A stretch of 64,000 bases of DNA from Eshraghiella crossota (GTDB lineage: Bacteria; Bacillota; Clostridia; Lachnospirales; Lachnospiraceae): NCBI RefSeq assembly GCF_025148445.1, contig NZ_CP102270.1, positions 1,971,001-2,035,000 of the forward strand, given 5' to 3'. How positions within the stretch are numbered: the stretch's first letter is position 1; the number at the start of each line of letters is the position of its first letter. Position numbers and translations under genes: made by a program. This document shows, one piece after another, positions 51,865 through 63,013 of the stretch. Below the pieces are notes generated by a model. That model ran no database searches. It saw only the letters and a program-made list of their open reading frames with translations, and was not told where the DNA came from.

Positions 51865-52743
51865 CTATTCTCTTTCTTTTCCGTAATGGATAAGTGCAAC
51901 TATATCAGGTCCCGTATGTGCTCCTATTATCGGGCTTAACATCGTTACTCTTACCGTAGCCTCCGGATATTTTTCAAGAATCATTTCCTTAAGTGCCATT
52001 GCATCTTTCATATTATCCGCACAAGATATATATACAGGATATTCTATATGCATGTCAAAACTTTCCGAAAACCTGTCAAAGAGTGCTTTCAAGGCAAGCT
52101 TGTTGCCCCTTTTCTTATCAATATTTTCAAGATGGCCTTCCCTGTCTATTCTAAGCACCGGCTTGATATTAAGTGCGGTTCCTATAACAGCAGTTGCGGC
52201 TGATACCCTTCCGCCCCTTTTAAGGTATATAAGATCCTCCACTTCAAACCAATGGTTGATTCTGGTTGCGTTATTTCTGAGCCATTCCGCATTTTCTTTG
52301 CAATTCATTCCTTTTTCGCGATTCATTCCCGCAATTTCACATAAAATGCCCATTCCTCCTGTTGCTGAAAGCGAATCCACAATCTCAATTTCCGCATCTT
52401 CATAATCTTCTTTAAGATTATTGGCTGCAAGAAGGGCTGATTCGTAAGTATTGCTTAATCCGCTTGATAATGAAATATATATCAAGGACTTTCCCTCTTT
52501 TACAAAGGGTTCAAATACTTCATAATAATTGTTAGGGGTAATCTGACTTGTATGTGTTTCTATCTTATTACGGAGTTTTTCGTAAAAATTGTGCATCATC
52601 TCCTCCGTTTCAGGCTGTTCACAGTAAAATGTGTCCGTGCCTAACACATATTCCATCGGTACGAATCTGATATCGTACTTTTTAAGCATTTCCTTATCTA
52701 TATCCGTAGATACATCAGTAAAAATTAAATAATCTGCTCCCAT
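51865..52743 (-). CDS. DegV-family fatty-acid-binding protein
   Basis: 292 aa, two-domain DegV. Conserved blocks are YLIFTDVSTDI, HTSQITPNNY, YISLSSGLSNTYESALLA, IVDSLSATGGMGIL, YLKRGGRVS and KPVLRID. Members hold a fatty acid in the cleft; the FakB subgroup gives it to a kinase for phospholipid synthesis. Whether this one partners FakA cannot be seen. It is 13 bp after the HHELGH lipoprotein gene. Confidence 0.92.
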   Translation of the reverse strand: MGADYLIFTDVSTDIDKEMLKKYDIRFVPMEYVLGTDTFYCEQPETEEMMHNFYEKLRNKIETHTSQITPNNYYEVFEPFVKEGKSLIYISLSSGLSNTYESALLAANNLKEDYEDAEIEIVDSLSATGGMGILCEIAGMNREKGMNCKENAEWLRNNATRINHWFEVEDLIYLKRGGRVSAATAVIGTALNIKPVLRIDREGHLENIDKKRGNKLALKALFDRFSESFDMHIEYPVYISCADNMKDAMALKEMILEKYPEATVRVTMLSPIIGAHTGPDIVALIHYGKERE

Positions 52744-52756
52744 TTTTCCTCCTACG

Positions 52757-54871
52757 TTATTTATTCATATATTTTTCCCAACGGACATCATTCCATCCGG
52801 TAGAATCAAAGTTTTGCCGGATACATTCGGCATAGTAATTAAGTTTTGCTGTAAGGTGCGGGGTCTTTTCCCAATACACATATTTCTCGTCAGACATTAT
52901 ATTTTCCCATATTTTTGCCCTGTCCTCTGACGGATAAGTCATTGAATATGTGTCCACAAAATATGAATTTGCGCAATCTTCACCATTAGAACCGTAAGCG
53001 TATATCTCATCGCCGTAATTTCCAAACAAATCATAAGTGTCTGTATATATAGATCCTCCTGTTACAGATAATGGGTTATAGCTATTCCAGATATTCTCAT
53101 CCATATAACCATTATATGTAAGAGTATCATCTATACAATGACCTAATTCATGATGAATTGTAGTTCTTGCGACCGTAAAATAAGTAAAATTCACCACAAT
53201 AACGGATTCATTGCCTATCTCCAGCTGGAAACCACCTGCGGTGTTCAGTGTCTCCGATGATATTCCTATCAGATCCGCTGCGATATAAAAATGTATTGTA
53301 TCATAATTCCCATATCCGATCTGTCCTACAAACCCTTCAGGGTATTTTGACAATTCTTCATCAAGGATATCCAAAGCATTGTTAACATAATCATAATCGG
53401 TAAGTGCTCTTATTGCGTATCCGCCTATGATATTGCTGCATTCTTCGCCTATGCTTATTTTTATATTATATTTGTCCTCAATATCTTTTACCCGGTTATT
53501 CAGTGGAAGAAGTCCGTCAGATAATTTACCCGGTACAAACAATTCAGGATTATATAATTCTGCCATAGATGCAACCGATGGAAAGTCTTCATCCGCACCA
53601 TATATTTCTATATTAACATTATATTCACTGTTCCGGGTTATATCCCATTCAAAATAATAGTTGCCTGAATTGCCATCACTTAATACAATCATAATCCCAT
53701 TATCGTTAAGATATACCGGCTCAACCTGAGATATGAGATATCCATTCACGGCATCATCAAACATTGTTCTGATATCAAGCCTTGTAATTCCTTTACACTT
53801 GTAATTATAACCGTCAAACAATGTCATTTCAACATATTCTCCGTTATATCCATAAAAAAATATATCTCCGTTATCCAATACCTTGAAGTAAATATCCTGT
53901 GTCTCTCCACTATATCTGATATTGCAGATTTTGTCATCCGGAAGATATACTTTCCAATTATGAATGTCTGAAGAATCCTTTCTTTCTTCCCATATTATGC
54001 CATTACCCGAAGTAGTATCAAAATAAACATCTGTCCCGGTGTATCTGTTCAGATATATAAATTCCCCGGTATCCGTCCTGAAGATACCATTATAGGATTT
54101 AAGGTCTGTTCCTATTCCCGATACCGATACATAATCAATACTGTTCATATCGGTAAAAACGCCGTTAATTGCCGTTATCAGCATTTTGTTATTAGGCTTT
54201 ACATTGCTGACTGAGCCATTCTCCGGGTTATACATACATATTTTATTTCTTTCAAAGTAATATATTCTGCAGCCGTTTTCGGAAAAATAACCCTGATTAT
54301 CGTAATCGCATTTAAAATCAAATAATTTATTAAGGCTGTAATCATAATATGTGCCTTCCGTACCACCGTAGCAATTCTTAAGACATCTTATACCGCCTCT
54401 GTCAAAAACAACATTAAGGAATTCCTTTCCCGGCACAAAATCTTTTATAATTTCCTTATTTTTAATATTGATTACTGCTATGTGTATTTCATATATATCC
54501 ATTCCGTAATTATGATTATTTTCTTTTTCGCCTTCATTATATACCCTGGTCACAAGTGAATATGCAACAATCATTTTTCCATCACGGACAGCCACATCAT
54601 TAAAATAAAAATCTTTGTCATTGATACGGGATTGATACATATTCATTCCAATACGGGACACATCCCCCGTTTCATTGGTAATTTCACCCTTGTTACGGAT
54701 ATCTATCCCCGTGTAAGTATTTTGGGTAAAATTCTTGGTTGTCTCAACTTCACTTACCGCTGTTATATCTTCCATTGAAGGATTAATTATTTTATCTTTA
54801 CAATCCTTACCGCAGCCATTCAAAAAAAGTGCTGCAGCTATCCCCAGAACACCGATTTTCCATAATTTCAT
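52757..54871 (-). CDS. Large lipoprotein with HHELGH zinc-metallopeptidase domain
   Basis: 704 aa. The signal peptide ends in lipobox LFLNGCGKDC (Cys20). Residues about 100-430 look like a beta-propeller-type sensor: repeated strands with DNGDIFFYGYNGEYVEM and YDYSLNKLF. The C-terminal part has the gluzincin-like motif HHELGH (573-578), with DTYSMTYPSEDRAKIWE near residue 640-655 as likely third-ligand region. An intact HExxH strongly suggests an active cell-surface zinc peptidase. AAGGAGA precedes the ATG. It is probably cotranscribed with degV. A propeller plus peptidase on one lipoprotein is unusual. Confidence 0.85.
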   Translation of the reverse strand: MKLWKIGVLGIAAALFLNGCGKDCKDKIINPSMEDITAVSEVETTKNFTQNTYTGIDIRNKGEITNETGDVSRIGMNMYQSRINDKDFYFNDVAVRDGKMIVAYSLVTRVYNEGEKENNHNYGMDIYEIHIAVINIKNKEIIKDFVPGKEFLNVVFDRGGIRCLKNCYGGTEGTYYDYSLNKLFDFKCDYDNQGYFSENGCRIYYFERNKICMYNPENGSVSNVKPNNKMLITAINGVFTDMNSIDYVSVSGIGTDLKSYNGIFRTDTGEFIYLNRYTGTDVYFDTTSGNGIIWEERKDSSDIHNWKVYLPDDKICNIRYSGETQDIYFKVLDNGDIFFYGYNGEYVEMTLFDGYNYKCKGITRLDIRTMFDDAVNGYLISQVEPVYLNDNGIMIVLSDGNSGNYYFEWDITRNSEYNVNIEIYGADEDFPSVASMAELYNPELFVPGKLSDGLLPLNNRVKDIEDKYNIKISIGEECSNIIGGYAIRALTDYDYVNNALDILDEELSKYPEGFVGQIGYGNYDTIHFYIAADLIGISSETLNTAGGFQLEIGNESVIVVNFTYFTVARTTIHHELGHCIDDTLTYNGYMDENIWNSYNPLSVTGGSIYTDTYDLFGNYGDEIYAYGSNGEDCANSYFVDTYSMTYPSEDRAKIWENIMSDEKYVYWEKTPHLTAKLNYYAECIRQNFDSTGWNDVRWEKYMNK

Positions 54872-54973
54872 ACAAATCTCCTTGATATTGATTTTTGCCT
54901 TGTGGTGGCTGCATTACATTTATGGAAACGTCAGATGCTTTTATCCATCGCCGTCAGCACCATATGCTCCATA

Positions 54974-56515
54974 TTATCGGTCCGGTTTGTTTTCAGAGTC
55001 TGATGTTTTATAGTCAGACACGATTTTTTTCATATCTGCTGCTGTCTCCATATTAGCTTTGGTCATTGCCACGGTATCTTTCATTGCTGCATCAAATTTA
55101 TCTACCATATCTGCCACCGTAATTATCTCGGCACTGTTTTCTTCTGCTGCCGAACTTACAGACTCTATCGATGTCCTGAGTTCTTCAACAGACTCTCCGT
55201 ACTTCTTAACTATATCAGATAAATTTTCCATATCGCGGTTCATAATTTCAGCATCACTTGCAAATTGTCTGTTTGTCTGTGAATAGTCACTGTAATCTTT
55301 AAGTACATTGTCCCTTATATATGCAAGCATTTGTGCTGAAATTGATTCAAGTCCTTCTATAGCCTGCATTACCGTGTTACTTACGACCTGTATCTCATTA
55401 GCTGCCTTATTGGTACTTTCTGCAAGAGTGCTTATCTCTGATGCAACTACCGCAAATCCCCTGCCTGCTTCTCCTGCCCTTGCTGCCTCTATGCTTGCAT
55501 TAATTGCAAGAAGATTAGTCTGATCAGAAATCGCAAGTATGTCATTGGACAATGCATTAATCTTTTCAACAGACTTTGCATTAGCATCCTCTGTCTCGAG
55601 TTTCCTGCTCATAATTTCATAATTGTCTGATGCTTTAACCTTTGCTTCATCAGAATGTTTTGCAATTTTTCCGGAAATATTGTTGATTTTCTTTGCAAGT
55701 TCTGTATTTTTTTCGGTGAGTTCAGCTATTTTTTCGGTTCCCTGACAAAATTCTGTCACTTCGTTAAAAGCGGTTGCCGTTGACGCAGCTATTTCTTCTG
55801 TGGCTGCTACCATATTATTCATATCATCATTGATTAATGTTACCTTAGCTTCTGCATCACTCATAACATTTCCAATAGATGTCATACTTTCATTAATATT
55901 ATCTGTACCTTTTGCTATATTATTAATAATATATTGTACTCTGTCCAAAAGTTTGTTAAGCCCGCTGCCGAGAATCTCAAGTTCATCCCCGGAATGTATG
56001 TCAAGCTTGCGGGTAAGGTCACCATTCTCGCTTCCCAATTCTTTAATTGTCGTATTAATATTTCTGAAATTACGTCTTATCGTCAGCGACTCAAAGAAAT
56101 ACAATAAAAGAACCGCAGCAAATACCGCACATGCCACAAAGCATATATGCTTTACATAACCTGTAACCTCTTTATTGATATCAGCGGTATTCATAGCCAC
56201 AACTACTGCCTTGCTGTTTTCATCAATATATATGCTTTCTACATCTTCCGTTTCGGAATATTTATCCGCAAGTTTCTTAAAATCATCATAACTGCTGCTG
56301 TTTTCATCCTTGGCTGCAATGTCCTCTATGACATCATCTCCAAGTTCTTCCTGTATTACACTGGCAATAAAAGCTGCCTTGCCATCCCTCTCCTCTTTAA
56401 TTGAACTGCTCATGCTTTTCTTTGATACAATGCTTATTGCCAATGCGGTAAACAATGTGGATATAATTATAAAAAAGCACATTTTTCCCACTATACTTGA
56501 TTTACGTGTTCTCAT
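54974..56515 (-). CDS. Methyl-accepting chemotaxis protein
   Basis: 513 aa from the ATG at 56515 with GGAGG upstream; a longer frame to 56584 lacks a site. Helix 1 (about 10-32), a short external sensor of about 90 residues, helix 2 (about 123-145), a HAMP domain (about 148-200) and a long cytoplasmic coiled coil. The signalling tip is conserved: [19 protein letters not shown] and GRGFAVVA. It should signal to CheA/CheW, implying a chemotactic, probably motile, host. The sensor lacks a named ligand fold. It is monocistronic, downstream of enolase. Confidence 0.93.
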   Translation of the reverse strand: MRTRKSSIVGKMCFFIIISTLFTALAISIVSKKSMSSSIKEERDGKAAFIASVIQEELGDDVIEDIAAKDENSSSYDDFKKLADKYSETEDVESIYIDENSKAVVVAMNTADINKEVTGYVKHICFVACAVFAAVLLLYFFESLTIRRNFRNINTTIKELGSENGDLTRKLDIHSGDELEILGSGLNKLLDRVQYIINNIAKGTDNINESMTSIGNVMSDAEAKVTLINDDMNNMVAATEEIAASTATAFNEVTEFCQGTEKIAELTEKNTELAKKINNISGKIAKHSDEAKVKASDNYEIMSRKLETEDANAKSVEKINALSNDILAISDQTNLLAINASIEAARAGEAGRGFAVVASEISTLAESTNKAANEIQVVSNTVMQAIEGLESISAQMLAYIRDNVLKDYSDYSQTNRQFASDAEIMNRDMENLSDIVKKYGESVEELRTSIESVSSAAEENSAEIITVADMVDKFDAAMKDTVAMTKANMETAADMKKIVSDYKTSDSENKPDR

Positions 56516-56623
56516 ATGTAATCCTCCGGATTTATTTATAGTTTCATAATTTATACACCAATACGCTTGTATATATGATACCAAATTACCAACATAATCT
56601 CAATGATAAGTTATTATAAGGCA

Positions 56624-56665
56624 GAAAAAAGCCTCCCTCTGTGGCAAACTACACCACGAAGGGAG
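56624..56665 (-). terminator. Terminator of eno
   Basis: The minus strand reads CTCCCTTCGTGG (56665 leftwards), a ~9-nt loop, CCACAGAGGGAG (to 56633), with one mismatch, then GCTTTTTT. Confidence 0.88.
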
Positions 56666-56688
56666 ACCCCCATAGTATCTGTACAGAA

Positions 56689-57990
<1,302 letters not shown>

Positions 57991-58025
57991 TCATATCTCC
58001 TTTTCATTTCATTTGGAAAAAAATA

Positions 58026-58067
58026 AGTGCAAGATGACTAACTGATACAAATTTATCATCTTACACT
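58026..58067 (-). terminator. Terminator of the clpX-lon-engB transcript
   Basis: The minus strand reads AGTGTAAGATGA (58067-58056), an 18-nt loop, TCATCTTGCACT (58037-58026) and then TATTTTTTT. Confidence 0.85.
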
Positions 58068-58089
58068 ATTTTTGACTGTTTTTATTAAA

Positions 58090-58683
58090 TTATTCCGTTT
58101 TGAGTACGGCATTGTCTATTATTTCCCAGATATTTTCAAGGCCCTGTTTTGTTTCTGCCGAAAAGGGAACCAGTATTCCTTCTTTTGACATTCCAAGACC
58201 TTCTCTCAATATTTTTACCTGTTTCTGTATCTGGCTTCTTTTTATTTTATCCAGCTTAGTTGCAATAATTACAGGTTCATACCCTTCACTTACAATCCAT
58301 TCATACATAAGTCTGTCATTTTCAGATGGAGCGTGGCGGATATCGATAAGAAGAAACACTCTTTGCAGTTGTTTTGAAGTGCTAAGATAGCGTTCAATCA
58401 TCTTGCCCCATTTTGCCCTTGTCTCAAGGGTTGTCTTGGCATATCCGTATCCCGGAAGGTCCACGCAATAAAATACATTGTTGATATTGTAAAAATTAAT
58501 TGTCTGTGTCTTACCGGGCTGCGAAGATGTCTTTGCATAGGATTTCCGGTTCATTATGGCATTAATCAATGAGGATTTTCCTACATTGGACTTGCCTGCA
58601 AAAGCGACCTCCGGAAGTGTATTTTCGGGAAGTTTACTTGTTATTCCGCATACAGTTTCAAGATTTACACTTTTTATTACCAT
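58090..58683 (-). CDS. engB: Ribosome-biogenesis GTPase EngB/YsxC
   Basis: 197 aa. G1 AFAGKSNVGKSSLIN, G3 DLPGYGYAK, and G4 TKLDK are all present in the TrmE-Era family order. EngB (YsxC, YihA) is needed for late assembly of the 50S subunit. It starts directly at the stop of lon (TAA-ATG), as in many Firmicutes, and is the last gene before the terminator. Confidence 0.96.
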   Translation of the reverse strand: MVIKSVNLETVCGITSKLPENTLPEVAFAGKSNVGKSSLINAIMNRKSYAKTSSQPGKTQTINFYNINNVFYCVDLPGYGYAKTTLETRAKWGKMIERYLSTSKQLQRVFLLIDIRHAPSENDRLMYEWIVSEGYEPVIIATKLDKIKRSQIQKQVKILREGLGMSKEGILVPFSAETKQGLENIWEIIDNAVLKTE

Positions 58684-60999
58684 TTAGTCCTCCTTGCAAA
58701 GTGCTCTACGGATTACATCATCCATTTTCTTTACATAAATTATCTCAACATTTTCAAGAATTTCGGCTTCTATATCAAGAACATCTTTTTTATTTTTATC
58801 AGGAACAATAATCTTTTTTATTCCGGCATTTTTGGCTGCCAGAATCTTTTCTTTAAGTCCGCCTATAGGAAGCACATTACCATGAAGCGTTATTTCCCCG
58901 GTCATGGCATATTCATGGCTTACTTTACGGTTAGTATACGCGGACAGCATTGCCAGCGTCATTGTAATTCCTGCGGATGGTCCGTCTTTTGGCACCGCGC
59001 CCTCCGGAATGTGTATATGAATATCTTTATTTTCAAAAAGTTCCTTATCTATTCCGTATTCCGATGCTTTGGATCTTATATATCCCAGTGCGACTATTGC
59101 CGACTCTTTCATCACATCTCCAAGCTGTCCTGTAAGCGTAATCTCGCCTTTACCGTCCATAATGCAGGCTTCCACATCAAGAGTCACGCCTCCAACTGCT
59201 GTCCATGCAAGTCCTTTTACTATACCTACAGCATCGGATTTCAATGCTTCTTCTTTATCAAACTTAATGGTACCTAGATACTCTTTAAGATTAGAAGCTT
59301 TGATTTTGTTAGTCTGTGTCTCTCCGGAAACTATTTTTGCGGCTGCTTTACGGCATACTGCAGCAATGCTTCTTTCTAATTCCCTGACTCCTGCTTCTCT
59401 TGTATATCCGTTAATTATACCATTTACCGCATCTTTGCTGAATGATAGCTGTTTAGCCATTAAGCCATTTTTCTTAATCTGTTTTGGAATAAGGTGTTCT
59501 TTGGCTATATGAAACTTTTCAGTCTCTGTATAGCTGTTAATTTCGATAACCTCCATACGGTCAAGCAATGGCTTTGGAATTGTCTGTGTGTCATTTGCTG
59601 TTGCCATAAAAAAGCACTTTGACAAATCCACCGGTACTTCCATAAAATGGTCGTGAAACGCACTGTTTTCGGCACTGTCAAGTACCTCAAGAAGTGCTGA
59701 GGCAGTATCTCCTCTGCTGTCCGTTCCCACTTTATCAATTTCATCTAAAAGCATAAGCGGATTAAGTGTCCCTGCCTGGCTTATTCCTTCAACGATACGT
59801 CCGGGCATTGCACCTACATAGGTTCTTCTATGACCTCTTATCTCTGCTTCGTCCCTGACGCCGCCAAGGCATATTCTGACATATTTCCGGTTTAACGCCC
59901 TCGCTACCGATATGGCAACGGAGGTTTTACCTGTTCCCGGAGGTCCTACAAGGCAGATAATAGGTGCATCGCTTTCTTTACTGAGACTTTTTACCGCAAT
60001 AAACTCAAGAATTCTTTCTTTGACTTTGGCAAGTCCATAGTGGTCTTCATTGAGTATCTTCTCTGCGTGTTTTATATCGTTATTTTCTTCCGTAAAATTG
60101 CTCCACGGGAACTCAAGTAATGTGTCGATATAATTCTTGATTACCTGAAGCTCTGACGACATCTTAGGGCAGCTTTTGTATTTTTTCATCTCAGAAACAA
60201 GCTTTTCCTTTACACATTCCGGTGCGTTAAGATTCTTTACCCTTTCGTCAAGTTCTTCATCCTCATCCTCACCACCAAGCTCCTCTTTCAGAAGTCTTAT
60301 CTGTTCATTTATAAAATATTCCTTCTGCTGTTCACTGATTCTGGTCTTTATTTTGGAAATAATAAATTCTTTATAGTCGTTGATATCTGCTTCATTCATT
60401 ATGGAATGACTGAGGATAAAATATTTTTCTTCAATATCATCTGTTGCGAGGATTTCTTCCCTCAGCATAAAATCATCAAGTGTCTCCGCTGTTGCTTCAT
60501 ATACAAAACCGGCATCATCTTTTATCGTTTTTAAACGTCTTACGGTATTAGCAGATTTTATGCCCGAACTATTGCAGTAATCCTCCACGGCTTTTATTAC
60601 AACTTTCCGCCATGCTTCTCTTTCTACGTTGTCTTCAAACCCTCCGGATTCATCCACTTCTGTCGTCATCGCGTAATTAATTTCAGAATTCTCAAGCTCG
60701 TATTTGTCTGCTGATGCTTTATAAAGGCCCTCTACCGTTACCTGTGCAGGTCCTCCCGGAATTTTGATTACCTGCCTGATTTCGCATACGGTTCCGCATT
60801 CATAGATTTCATCTAATTTAGGTTCAACCGGTTCCGGTGTTTTCTGCGGAACAAGGAATACTCTCCGTTCATGCTTCATGGCATATTCAACGGCTTTTAT
60901 TGATTTTTTTCTGCTTATATCAAAACGAATGACCATACGTGGTAATATGGTCATTCCTCTTAGAGTTATAAGCGGTAATCTGATTACCTCATTATTCAT
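58684..60999 (-). CDS. lon: ATP-dependent protease Lon
   Basis: 771 aa from the ATG at 60999 (GGAG upstream), overlapping the clpX stop by 8 bp. The N-terminal substrate domain (1-~200) and helical part precede the AAA+ domain: Walker [10 protein letters not shown], Walker [11 protein letters not shown]. The C-terminal protease domain has the Ser-Lys dyad, Ser in KDGPSAGIT and Lys in [10 protein letters not shown]. It degrades misfolded and regulatory proteins in the cytoplasm. It forms one unit with clpX and engB. Confidence 0.97.
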   Translation of the reverse strand: MNNEVIRLPLITLRGMTILPRMVIRFDISRKKSIKAVEYAMKHERRVFLVPQKTPEPVEPKLDEIYECGTVCEIRQVIKIPGGPAQVTVEGLYKASADKYELENSEINYAMTTEVDESGGFEDNVEREAWRKVVIKAVEDYCNSSGIKSANTVRRLKTIKDDAGFVYEATAETLDDFMLREEILATDDIEEKYFILSHSIMNEADINDYKEFIISKIKTRISEQQKEYFINEQIRLLKEELGGEDEDEELDERVKNLNAPECVKEKLVSEMKKYKSCPKMSSELQVIKNYIDTLLEFPWSNFTEENNDIKHAEKILNEDHYGLAKVKERILEFIAVKSLSKESDAPIICLVGPPGTGKTSVAISVARALNRKYVRICLGGVRDEAEIRGHRRTYVGAMPGRIVEGISQAGTLNPLMLLDEIDKVGTDSRGDTASALLEVLDSAENSAFHDHFMEVPVDLSKCFFMATANDTQTIPKPLLDRMEVIEINSYTETEKFHIAKEHLIPKQIKKNGLMAKQLSFSKDAVNGIINGYTREAGVRELERSIAAVCRKAAAKIVSGETQTNKIKASNLKEYLGTIKFDKEEALKSDAVGIVKGLAWTAVGGVTLDVEACIMDGKGEITLTGQLGDVMKESAIVALGYIRSKASEYGIDKELFENKDIHIHIPEGAVPKDGPSAGITMTLAMLSAYTNRKVSHEYAMTGEITLHGNVLPIGGLKEKILAAKNAGIKKIIVPDKNKKDVLDIEAEILENVEIIYVKKMDDVIRRALCKED

Positions 61000-62302
61000 G
61001 TTTTTCTCCATTTTTACTGTTAGCGGATTTGGCAGTGGATTTATCTACCTTAGTACTGCGGTATTCAATCTCAGGTTTGCCGTCCCCGGTAATAGTATTT
61101 TCAGTTACTATACATTTGGAAATATTATCATCTGACGGAATCTCGTACATAACATCCATCATTGCTTTTTCCATAATTGAACGAAGTCCTCTCGCGCCTG
61201 TCTTTCTTTCAAGACTCTTCTTGGCGATAGCCCTTACTGCCTCTTCTGTGATTTCTAACTGGACTTCATCGTATTCAAAAAGCTTTCTGTACTGTTTAAC
61301 AAGGGCATTCTTAGGCTCTGTAATGATTTTTACAAGAGCATCCTCATCCAACATATCAAGTGCCACGGTTACAGGAATTCGTCCTACAAATTCAGGTATT
61401 AATCCGAATTTGACAAGATCCTGTGGAAGAACCTTATCAAAAAATTCTCCGATTTCAAAATCTGTCTTATCCGCTATAATGGAATTAAATCCGATTGACT
61501 TCTGATCCATACGGTTCTCAATTATCTTTTCCAATCCGTCAAAGGCACCGCCACATATAAAGAGAATATTAGTTGTATCTATCTGTATAAGTTCCTGCTG
61601 TGGATGCTTTCTTCCGCCCTGAGGTGGAACCGAAGCCATTGTTCCTTCAAGGATCTTAAGGAGTGCCTGCTGTACTCCTTCTCCGGATACATCCCTCGTT
61701 ATTGAGACATTCTCTGATTTTTTGGTAATCTTATCTATCTCGTCTATGTATATAATACCTTTTTCGGCTTTATCTATATCATAATCCGCAGCCTGTATAA
61801 GCTTAAGGAGAATATTTTCTACATCTTCACCTACATATCCGGCCTCTGTAAGAGTCGTCGCATCTGCAATAGCAAACGGTACATTAAGTATCTTTGCAAG
61901 CGTCTGTGCAAGATATGTCTTACCTGAACCGGTTGGTCCTAACATAAGAATATTGCTCTTCTGAAGTTCAACTCCGTCATCTACAACAGAATCCTTATGT
62001 ATAATTCGTTTGTAATGATTATATACAGATACGGCAAGAACCTTCTTGGCATTATCCTGTCCAACTACATATTCATCAAGCAAAGCCTTTATCTCCATAG
62101 GCTTAAGCAGATTAATGTCCGTAAAAGTGCCCTTAGATGGTTCATCATCATATATCTGTTCCGCAAGAATCTCGTTGCAGACTTCTATACATTCATCACA
62201 GATAAATACGTCACCGGGTCCTGATATAAGTTTTCTAACCTGATTCTGATTTTTTTTACAAAAAGAACAACGACATCCTTTGTCTTCTCTGTTTCCGGCC
62301 AT
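60992..62302 (-). CDS. clpX: ClpX ATPase subunit of the ClpXP protease
   Basis: 436 aa. N-terminal zinc-binding domain with four cysteines ([14 protein letters not shown]). AAA+ motifs: Walker [13 protein letters not shown], Walker [11 protein letters not shown]. The pore loop GYVGED and the ClpP-docking IGF-type loop (SIGFNS) are visible. It unfolds tagged proteins and feeds them to ClpP, encoded just upstream. A 10-residue Lys/Ser/Asn tail ends the protein. A hairpin separates it from clpP. Confidence 0.97.
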   Translation of the reverse strand: MAGNREDKGCRCSFCKKNQNQVRKLISGPGDVFICDECIEVCNEILAEQIYDDEPSKGTFTDINLLKPMEIKALLDEYVVGQDNAKKVLAVSVYNHYKRIIHKDSVVDDGVELQKSNILMLGPTGSGKTYLAQTLAKILNVPFAIADATTLTEAGYVGEDVENILLKLIQAADYDIDKAEKGIIYIDEIDKITKKSENVSITRDVSGEGVQQALLKILEGTMASVPPQGGRKHPQQELIQIDTTNILFICGGAFDGLEKIIENRMDQKSIGFNSIIADKTDFEIGEFFDKVLPQDLVKFGLIPEFVGRIPVTVALDMLDEDALVKIITEPKNALVKQYRKLFEYDEVQLEITEEAVRAIAKKSLERKTGARGLRSIMEKAMMDVMYEIPSDDNISKCIVTENTITGDGKPEIEYRSTKVDKSTAKSANSKNGEKHE

Positions 62303-62362
62303 TTCGGTCCCCCAATCTGTTATTTTTAATACATTTTGTTGCGTACTTATTACGCAAGAATA

Positions 62363-62384
62363 ACTCCCGCTGTCAGGCGGGAGT
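62363..62384 (-). terminator. Hairpin between clpP and clpX
   Basis: ACTCCCGC (62363-62370) pairs with GCGGGAGT (62377-62384) around a 6-nt loop; the minus strand goes on TATTCTTG, a poor U tract. Probably a partial terminator or processing site that sets the clpP:clpX ratio. Confidence 0.65.
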
Positions 62385-62392
62385 CTTCAATA

Positions 62393-62977
62393 TTATTTTC
62401 TGTTCTCAATAATACTGTCAATGAGACCATATTCAAGAGCTTCCTGTGCTGTCATATAATTATCTCTGTCAGTATCTCTTTCAATCACATCAATTGGCTT
62501 GCCGGTATTCTTAGCAAGGATTTCATTGAGTTTCTGTTTGGTCTTAAGAATCTGGTCTGCTACGATTTTCATATCAGAAGCCATACCTCTTGAACCGCCA
62601 CTTGGCTGATGAATCATTATCTCTGCATTAGGAAGTGCAAATCTCTTGCCCTTTGTTCCTCCCGATAAAAGGAAGGCTCCCATACTTGCCGCCATACCGA
62701 TACAAATCGTAGATACGTCACTCTTAATATAATTCATTGTATCGTAAATTGCCATTCCGGCTGTTACCGAACCGCCCGGACTGTTGATATATAACTGGAT
62801 ATCCTTGCCCGGATCTTCTGCTTCAAGGAATAAAAGCTGTGCAACAACAATATTTGCTGATACATCGGTTACTTCTTCTCCAAGAAAAATAATTCTGTCT
62901 TTTAAAAGTCTTGAATAAATATCATAAGATCTTTCTCCACGGCTTGTCTGTTCAATGACATAAGGTACTAAACTCAT
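62393..62977 (-). CDS. clpP: ClpP protease subunit
   Basis: 194 aa, typical. The catalytic Ser is in [12 protein letters not shown], His in IMIHQPSGG, and Asp in [10 protein letters not shown]. The oxyanion block [14 protein letters not shown] is present. It forms the tetradecameric peptidase chamber with ClpX. It follows tig by 36 bp, and AAAGGGGA precedes the ATG. Confidence 0.98.
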   Translation of the reverse strand: MSLVPYVIEQTSRGERSYDIYSRLLKDRIIFLGEEVTDVSANIVVAQLLFLEAEDPGKDIQLYINSPGGSVTAGMAIYDTMNYIKSDVSTICIGMAASMGAFLLSGGTKGKRFALPNAEIMIHQPSGGSRGMASDMKIVADQILKTKQKLNEILAKNTGKPIDVIERDTDRDNYMTAQEALEYGLIDSIIENRK

Positions 62978-63013
62978 ATAAATCCCCTTTCTATCTGATT
63001 AATATGATTAAAA

